Assembly (NCBI GenBank): GCA_023269715.1
Contig: JAGDVO010000004.1
Location: 16,077-80,076 of the forward strand
Source: Thermosulfidibacter sp.
Lineage (GTDB): Bacteria; Thermosulfidibacterota; Thermosulfidibacteria; Thermosulfidibacterales; Thermosulfidibacteraceae
Length of the DNA: 64,000 nt
Direction: 5' to 3'
Part shown: positions 59,566 to 64,000 of the stretch, in pieces
How positions within the stretch are numbered: position 1 is the stretch's first letter
How the letters are laid out: each line of letters starts with the position of its first letter
The notes under the pieces: model-generated
The model's input: only the letters and a program-made list of their open reading frames with translations
Database searches by the model: none
What the model was told of the DNA's origin: nothing
Translations under genes and position numbers: made by a program

Positions 59566-60033
59566 ATGTGCGATATCATCTGGTGCAAAAAGTGCGATAC
59601 TGTAAATTACCTCGATCCTTTCAATTTCTGGAATTGGGAAGGTAAGATAGGTTGTGCCGGTTGTGGCACTGTTTACTACATACACATGATTAACGGTTAT
59701 ATGTATAGAGGCCCTGAAGAAAGACCGGGAGAGACACCGGATATTCTTCCTCTCTATGCGGATCAACCGAATAACGGTTATGAGAAGTTTTTACCTGGTA
59801 TTCCAGGGAAGACCAGACCCTATAATTGCTTGCCAAGAGAAATATACTTGGGAAGGGCCGATTACAGGAAGTTCAGTATAAGAGGACGTCCGGTAAGAGG
59901 GTGGGCTCCACAGCCGAAGAGTACCGGTCCTGCAGGAAGTCATCCATTTATTTGGCAGGTAGAGAAACATTCTCCAGAGGTTTGGCAGGAATTTATAGAG
60001 AAAAAGAAGAAGGGTGAAGTAAAAGATTGGTAG
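59566..60033 (+). CDS. Zinc-ribbon-like small protein of the CoA-transferase operon
   Basis: 155 aa behind AAGGAGGTGGAAT. A CxxC-x19-CxxC zinc ribbon at residues 7-33 (WCKKC ... GCAGC). The remainder is rich in Pro, Gly and Tyr (GPEERPGETPD, PGIPGKTRPYNCLPREIYLGRADYRKF) and has no recognised domain, so it may wrap around partner subunits. A metal-binding structural or electron-transfer role is possible; no family identified. Confidence 0.7.
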   Translation: MCDIIWCKKCDTVNYLDPFNFWNWEGKIGCAGCGTVYYIHMINGYMYRGPEERPGETPDILPLYADQPNNGYEKFLPGIPGKTRPYNCLPREIYLGRADYRKFSIRGRPVRGWAPQPKSTGPAGSHPFIWQVEKHSPEVWQEFIEKKKKGEVKDW

Positions 60034-60043
60034 GAGGTGAGAT

Positions 60044-60277
60044 ATGGCTGATAAGACTTTAAGTCCAGTTAAGTTCCTTGAACAGATTTTGGAACCGGAA
60101 AAGAAAACGGATCATATATGTTGGCAGTGCAAGTATTTCAAATGGGTATTGAAGGGGTCTAAGTTACCGCCTGCTGATATAATAGGTTGGTGCAAAAAGA
60201 TACACTGGCCTTTTTATTGGGTAGTACCTGAAAAGTATGTGATTAAGGAGTGTTATGCTTATGAGCCTAAAGAGTAA
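60044..60277 (+). CDS. Four-cysteine small protein, possibly iron-sulfur
   Basis: 77 aa behind TAGGAGGTGAGA. Cysteines at 26, 29, 50 and 70 (ICWQCKYF, GWCKK, KECYAYE). This spacing, C-x2-C-x20-C-x19-C with aromatic residues between, resembles the HiPIP-like small subunits (BssB/BssC type) of benzylsuccinate synthases, where the cysteines bind a 4Fe-4S cluster. No glycyl-radical large subunit is in the window. The resemblance is by pattern only, so zinc binding is also possible. Its 3' end overlaps the next gene by 23 bases. Confidence 0.65.
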   Translation: MADKTLSPVKFLEQILEPEKKTDHICWQCKYFKWVLKGSKLPPADIIGWCKKIHWPFYWVVPEKYVIKECYAYEPKE

Positions 60278-60596
60278 TATAGGCCCCTTTAGATACGGAG
60301 TGCCACCGGAGGTCCCTAAGGAAAGGGTCCTCCGGGAACTAGAAGATGTGAAATCAATGGTTGCTGAATGGAAGAAAAGTTATATGCGTATAGTTGAGGA
60401 GTACGGACCCTATGATCTTGCTGTTAATGAGTTTTGGATGGAAATAGAGGAATATGTTCTTCCTTGGCTTGATAGGATGTTTGCTGTTGGTTTTATAGAC
60501 GAAAATGAGTATGAGGATACGATTAGGTATTTTGTAGCACTAGTTGAAGAGTTGAGATATGAAATAAACCTTCTTAAGGAGGTAAAAGATGCCTGA
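60255..60596 (+). CDS. Small helical protein of the CoA-transferase operon
   Basis: 113 aa from ATG 60255; ATG 60261 (111 aa) is an alternative with AAGGAG ten bases upstream. Predicted mostly helical and acidic: ELEDVKSMVAEWKKSYMRIVEEYGPYDLAVNEFWMEIEEYVLPWLDRMF, then a second helix pair. No cysteine and no recognised family. The strong operon context suggests an assembly or structural subunit. Confidence 0.6.
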   Translation: MLMSLKSNIGPFRYGVPPEVPKERVLRELEDVKSMVAEWKKSYMRIVEEYGPYDLAVNEFWMEIEEYVLPWLDRMFAVGFIDENEYEDTIRYFVALVEELRYEINLLKEVKDA

Positions 60597-61113
60597 GAGG
60601 TGTAGAGTGATACTTTGTGGATTTGATCCAATGCTTGTTAGAGGTTATGTGAAAACGGGGGAGAGAGCTCTTTGGTTCTATTTACCTGATGAACTATATC
60701 AGGATTATAAGCCAATGCCTGGTGATAAGATAGTTGGAAAGCTACTTGCTATATACGATGGTGATGGTAACAAGGTGGAAGAACCGAGTTTGGATGTGGA
60801 ATGGCCAACTACAAAAGAGACAGGTTATGCTGTACTTATCCCTGCTTCTGTAATAGTTAAGTACAAGCTTACAGCTTTTCACTTTATTGAGTTTGAGATT
60901 CAAAAGATCAAGAAACTAAAGGGTTACATAGAAAAGGAATTGGAAATTTCCGAAGATGTTGCAGAAACAGCAGAGGTTGGTGTTAAGGAGAAGGTAAAAG
61001 AACCAGTTTATGAAGAGGTAGAAGTTTATCCAGGTGAAGTAAAACAGAGAAAGTGGTGGCCGGATGATAAGATGAAATTGAAGTTTAAGTTAGCCTTTGT
61101 ACCTCCTGCATGA
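60589..61113 (+). CDS. Small beta-rich protein of the CoA-transferase operon
   Basis: 174 aa behind AAGGAGGTAAAAG, overlapping the previous gene by 8 bases. The first ~105 residues look like a beta-barrel-type domain (CRVILCGFDPMLVRGYVKTGERALWFYL, KPMPGDKIVGKLLAIYDGDG, TGYAVLIPASVIVKYKL). Then a Glu/Val-rich linker leads to a basic-aromatic tail (RKWWPDDKMKLKFKLAFV). No family recognised. Last gene before the operon terminator. Confidence 0.6.
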   Translation: MPERCRVILCGFDPMLVRGYVKTGERALWFYLPDELYQDYKPMPGDKIVGKLLAIYDGDGNKVEEPSLDVEWPTTKETGYAVLIPASVIVKYKLTAFHFIEFEIQKIKKLKGYIEKELEISEDVAETAEVGVKEKVKEPVYEEVEVYPGEVKQRKWWPDDKMKLKFKLAFVPPA

Positions 61114-61131
61114 TACTGATTTTTATTACAT

Positions 61132-61170
61132 AACCCCCCCTTGCCATTGATGGGTAAGGGGGGTTTTGTT
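61132..61170 (+). terminator. Strong Rho-independent terminator ending the CoA-transferase operon
   Basis: AACCCCCC pairs with GGGGGGTT after a short loop (further pairs near the loop; one bulged C), followed by TTTTG. It ends 22 bases before the ATG of the next gene, so that gene needs its own promoter or readthrough. Confidence 0.85.
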
Positions 61171-61191
61171 ATTATCGAGAGAGGAGATACT

Positions 61192-62370
61192 ATGGAAGGT
61201 GGAGAGTTAAACTTTTTAGATCTTGACTACTCTGGCTGGAAGCTCCTAAGTGAAGAATGGGGTGAAAATAACAGTTTTTTCGATTCTATCTATTTTCTCT
61301 ATGGTTTTGATATGTCATCTAACATGTATCTTATAAAGGGGAGAGATGGCCTCACTCTTATAGATGGCGGGAATGATTATACTGCCTTTATCCAGCTAAG
61401 GGTAATCGGATATTCGCACATGGACATAAGAAGGGTTATTCTTACCCATGGGCATCGCGAGCATGTGATGGGGGTCATAGAACTTTTAAGATACCCTCCG
61501 CATTTGAGAAATTCCAGTTTTGAAGTCTATATGCATGAAGCCTCTCCAGAAGAGCTCAAGAGTATTCTGAAGGATTTTGGTATACCTGTGAAGTTTATTC
61601 GCCATGGTGATAAACTTGACTTTTTTGATGGGTTTGAGCTAGAGGTTATTCATACCCCTGGTCATACTTTTGATTCTCTCTGTTTTTTTGAGAGATCTAC
61701 GAAAACTCTATTTTCCGGTGATACTGTTTTGCCCTTTGCCTATGCAAGCTGTGATGAAACTGCTGGGGGAAGAGAGGATTACCACCTTTTGTCGTTGAGA
61801 ATGCTTGCCTTTCTTGAACCTGAGAATCTTTTGCCCGGTCACGGTCCCTTAGTTTTTAAAAGGGCTGGTGACATTATAAGGGCTAATAGATTAGCTGGAG
61901 TGAAAAAGATTGTAGGTGAATATGTTCCTTGGAGTGAAATCGCCGTTTCTTTGGCAAGAAAAGGTTGGTTGGATGAAGCGATCCTAGCTTGCAATGTTGC
62001 GATAGATGAGGATAGAGATAATATTTCACTGAAAGGTTTAAAGGCTTCTCTTTTGAACGATAGTGGTCGATTTGAAGAGGCACTCAAGATCTTTGAGGAG
62101 CTTTTGACCATAGATAGTTCACCCTTTTTACTCCTTGGCAAGGCGGTATCTCTTATGGGGTTAGGTGATCTTAAAAAGGCAAGGGACATATTGGAGGAAC
62201 TGAGAAAACTATATCCTGGGGTTCGTGATATTGACGTATACTACGGTATTTTGCTCGTACTTGAGGGTGATGTAGATGCTGCAACTAAAATACCTGGTTT
62301 TAAAATGGAACTTGCTAAAGCCTTTGAAAAAGTATTAAAGGAAAGTAGTGAAGGTAAAAGTAAGAGCTGA
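61192..62370 (+). CDS. Metallo-beta-lactamase-fold protein with C-terminal TPR, variant metal motif
   Basis: 392 aa from ATG 61192 with GAGGAG upstream; a farther upstream start would lie within the terminator. MBL domain: NMYLIKGRDGLTLIDGGND, THGHREHVMG (HxHxEH, Glu in place of Asp), HTPGHTFDSLCFF and FSGDTVLPF, with LPGHGPL. The C-terminal ~150 residues have TPR-like repeats (DEAILACNVAIDEDRD; EEALKIFEELLTIDS; KKARDILEELRKLYPG). Same architecture as 54790-55755; the two flank the CoA-transferase operon. It overlaps truD by 23 bases. Confidence 0.82.
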   Translation: MEGGELNFLDLDYSGWKLLSEEWGENNSFFDSIYFLYGFDMSSNMYLIKGRDGLTLIDGGNDYTAFIQLRVIGYSHMDIRRVILTHGHREHVMGVIELLRYPPHLRNSSFEVYMHEASPEELKSILKDFGIPVKFIRHGDKLDFFDGFELEVIHTPGHTFDSLCFFERSTKTLFSGDTVLPFAYASCDETAGGREDYHLLSLRMLAFLEPENLLPGHGPLVFKRAGDIIRANRLAGVKKIVGEYVPWSEIAVSLARKGWLDEAILACNVAIDEDRDNISLKGLKASLLNDSGRFEEALKIFEELLTIDSSPFLLLGKAVSLMGLGDLKKARDILEELRKLYPGVRDIDVYYGILLVLEGDVDAATKIPGFKMELAKAFEKVLKESSEGKSKS

Positions 62371-63514
62371 GGATTTTGTAGTAAAAGAAATACTAGATTT
62401 GGTACCGCAAAAGGACGGTAAGTATGTCTTAGCGGTTATCAAAAAAAGGAACACTAATACACTTGATGTCTTAAGAGATATTTCGAAGAGGTTGGGAGTT
62501 TCCCTTGATGGTATTTCCTATTGCGGAATGAAAGATAGATATTCCCTGTCTTTTCAGTATATAACTCTACCAAATGAAAAATTTAAACCTATAAAGGCTG
62601 TGAACTATGAGGTTGAGAAGGTTGGTTATGTTGATATGCCTCTTTCTAGGGATAACCTTATTGCTAATTATTTTGAGATAACCGTTAGGGATGTTTCACT
62701 GCCGGATGACATTGTAGAGAGAAGGATTTCAGAGGTAATCAAGTGGGGCTTTGTCAATTACTATGATGAACAGAGGTTCGGTAGTGCAAGGCATGGCAAG
62801 GGTTTTGTTGTTGCTGAGATTATAAAGAGAAACTATGAAAAAGCGTTGAAACTTTATATAGCAGAATATTCAAGGTATGACGATAAGAAGGTAAAGAGAT
62901 GGAAAAGGTTAGTTAAAGAAAAATGGGGTAAGTGGGATGAAAGCCTTATCCAGAATAGCGGGGTCTATAGAAAAATAGTTGAGTTTTTAGCTGGAAGAAC
63001 TCCTTCTAAAAATACGTTTAAAAAAGCCCTTAGCTTGGTAGACGAGAGGGTAAAATCTATTCTTATAAGTGCTTATCAGTCGTACATTTGGAACAGGGTA
63101 GCTGTTAAAATTATAGAGAAGTTTTATTCCGATAGCAAGGAAGATTTGATAGTTGTTCCCTATCTATATGGAAACCTCTTGTTTTATAGGACTTTATATA
63201 AGAAAGAGTTTTTGGTAGATTTTGAGGTGCCTGCGATAAGTCCAAAAATGAAACTAGACGATATTTATGCCGATGTTGTAACAGAGGTTCTTACAGAGGA
63301 GGGAATTGGGAATCTATCTTCATTTAAACTACCATTAACTGGTTGGCTTTTCAGGTCCTATAGAAGGAGACTTGTTGTTTTCCCGCAAGATATGGTTTAT
63401 AGTATTGAAAAAGATGAACTGTATCCAGGTAAAAGAAAGTTGAAGCTTAAATTTAAGTTGCCGAGTGGAAGTTTTGCGACGGTATTATTGAAAAGAATTT
63501 TGAAACCTTCTTGA
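62348..63514 (+). CDS. truD: TruD-family tRNA pseudouridine synthase (second copy)
   Basis: 388 aa, GTG start. AEDFVVKEILDLVPQKDGKYVLAVIKKRNTNTLDVLRDIS, catalytic aspartate in GMKDRYSLSFQYITL, VNYYDEQRFGS, SAYQSYIWNRV late. Same architecture as the copy at 32650-33810 but with a different active-site environment (GMKDRYS versus GIKDKRA). One of the two may serve a different RNA or position. Shares the promoter region with the tRNA cluster at its 3' end. Confidence 0.87.
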   Translation: MKVKVRAEDFVVKEILDLVPQKDGKYVLAVIKKRNTNTLDVLRDISKRLGVSLDGISYCGMKDRYSLSFQYITLPNEKFKPIKAVNYEVEKVGYVDMPLSRDNLIANYFEITVRDVSLPDDIVERRISEVIKWGFVNYYDEQRFGSARHGKGFVVAEIIKRNYEKALKLYIAEYSRYDDKKVKRWKRLVKEKWGKWDESLIQNSGVYRKIVEFLAGRTPSKNTFKKALSLVDERVKSILISAYQSYIWNRVAVKIIEKFYSDSKEDLIVVPYLYGNLLFYRTLYKKEFLVDFEVPAISPKMKLDDIYADVVTEVLTEEGIGNLSSFKLPLTGWLFRSYRRRLVVFPQDMVYSIEKDELYPGKRKLKLKFKLPSGSFATVLLKRILKPS

Positions 63515-63539
63515 CAATTTATTTTTGTGATAATAATTT
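63511..63539 (+). promoter_or_regulatory. Promoter of the tRNA-tuf operon
   Basis: TTGACA at 63511-63516 overlaps the truD stop codon; a 17-base spacer and TAATTT at 63534-63539. The first tRNA starts at 63565. Confidence 0.6.
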
Positions 63540-63564
63540 ATAAATTTGCAATTGGTTTGTATAA

Positions 63565-63637
63565 GCTGGCGTAGCTCAGCTGGTAGAGCAGCTGACTTGT
63601 AATCAGCAGGTCGGGGGTTCGAATCCCTCCGCCAGCT
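63565..63637 (+). tRNA. tRNA-Thr (anticodon TGT)
   Basis: 73 nt; acceptor GCTGGCG/CGCCAGC, anticodon stem GCTGA/TCAGC around CTTGTAA. First of four tRNAs before tuf. Confidence 0.95.
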
Positions 63638-63653
63638 TGTTAGAGGATGAAAT

Positions 63654-63736
63654 GGAGGGGTACCCAAGCGGCCAAAGGGGGCGGACTGTAAATCCGCTGG
63701 CGGTAGCCTTCGGTGGTTCGAATCCACCCCCCTCCA
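63654..63736 (+). tRNA. tRNA-Tyr (anticodon GTA)
   Basis: 83 nt class II; acceptor GGAGGGG/CCCCTCC, anticodon loop CTGTAAA, a variable arm GCTGGCGGTAGCC. Confidence 0.95.
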
Positions 63737-63752
63737 TTGGTTTTGTGATTTT

Positions 63753-63824
63753 GCGGGCGTAGCTCAGTGGTAGAGCACTGGCCTTCCAAGCCGGTGGTCG
63801 CGGGTTCGAATCCCGTCGCCCGCT
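63753..63824 (+). tRNA. tRNA-Gly (anticodon TCC)
   Basis: 72 nt; acceptor GCGGGCG/CGCCCGC, anticodon loop CTTCCAA between stem CTGGC and GCCGG. Confidence 0.95.
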
Positions 63825-63839
63825 TTATATGGAACTGAT

Positions 63840-63912
63840 GCCCACGTAGCTCAGTAGGTAGAGCACACCCTTGGTAAGGGTGAGGTCGGCGGTTCAATCC
63901 CGCCCGTGGGCT
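63840..63912 (+). tRNA. tRNA-Thr (anticodon GGT)
   Basis: 73 nt; acceptor GCCCACG/CGTGGGC, anticodon stem CACCC/GGGTG around TTGGTAA. The order Thr-Tyr-Gly-Thr-tuf is the classical bacterial thrU-tyrU-glyT-thrT-tufB arrangement. Confidence 0.95.
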
Positions 63913-63946
63913 TGCTTATCCTATTAAATTTTAAGAGGGGGGAAAT

Positions 63947-64000
63947 ATGGGCAAGGCTAAATTTGAAAGGAAGAAGCCGCACGTTAACATTGGCACGATA
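63947..64000 (+). CDS. tuf: Elongation factor Tu, N-terminal part
   Basis: Open at the right edge; 18 codons visible, MGKAKFERKKPHVNIGTI, the unmistakable EF-Tu start, with GAGGGGGGAA upstream. Follows the tRNA cluster as in many bacteria. Confidence 0.93.
   Translation, partial: MGKAKFERKKPHVNIGTI

Noticed and set aside
60044-61113. Glycyl-radical enzyme operon
   Set aside because: No large subunit, glycyl-radical motif or radical-SAM activase is present in the window; only the small-subunit cysteine spacing is reminiscent.

Overview
The window reads as chromosomal DNA of a Gram-negative, probably thermophilic and anaerobic bacterium. The signs of an outer membrane and flagellum are a lipoprotein M48 peptidase, LysM/LytM and SLT wall enzymes, PBP1A, and FliK/FlhB-like proteins. 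The signs of heat and anaerobiosis are almost exclusive use of AGA/AGG for arginine, an archaeal-type class V fructose-1,6-bisphosphate aldolase/phosphatase, TrmI (m1A58), a DUF2148 iron-sulfur protein and a corrinoid-protein reactivase. A Desulfobacterota-like or other deep-branching lineage fits, but the sequence alone does not fix the taxon. Genes are tightly packed, often with ATGA overlaps. No insertion sequence, prophage or CRISPR array was seen.

Layout. 1-20 kb: housekeeping run on the plus strand (end of a TIGR01777 epimerase, serS, holB, ricT-like, metG, tatD, an IclR regulator with a palindromic operator on its promoter, M48 peptidase, GGDEF cyclase, tRNA-Leu and tRNA-Pro, surE, pcm, tRNA-Pro abutting a LOG-like gene, LysM/LytM factor, ugd, yggT, DUF167, mtnA, ROK kinase, class V FBPase, ftsK). 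20-28 kb: DUF151 nuclease and miaB on the minus strand, then the classical rimP-nusA-ylxR/L7Ae-infB-DUF503-rbfA-nrnA operon. 28-34 kb: minus strand with a GNAT, corrinoid reactivase, rho, tRNA-Ser, nitroreductase and a first truD.

33.8-39.9 kb is a decaying tetrapyrrole/cobalamin region. A precorrin-2 dehydrogenase gene has an in-frame amber codon. cobN, a cobF-type methyltransferase and cbiX-cbiC are frameshifted or truncated fossils, and cobN and cobF meet at a deletion junction near 37270. cbiZ, with a signal peptide, and most of a DUF2149 gene remain readable. Next to it lies a Clp1-type P-loop kinase split by a frameshift at a U-UUU-UUC slippery site directly before a stop.

39.9-56 kb: argC; a minus-strand operon of a pseudo-histidine kinase and a pseudo-NtrC regulator (both lacking their phospho-acceptor residues) with DUF2148, PBP1A and rlmN; an MBL hydrolase, lysC, cimA, SLT, FlhB-like and FliK-like proteins, bioD, trmI, an MBL-TPR protein and a GNAT. 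56.5-61.2 kb is the most distinctive unit: a consensus promoter, very strong ribosome binding sites and a strong terminator enclose two class III CoA-transferases and four small proteins, two of them cysteine-rich. This looks like a multi-subunit catabolic CoA-transferase system that I do not recognise as described. The window ends with a second MBL-TPR gene, a second truD, the tRNA cluster Thr-Tyr-Gly-Thr and the start of tuf.
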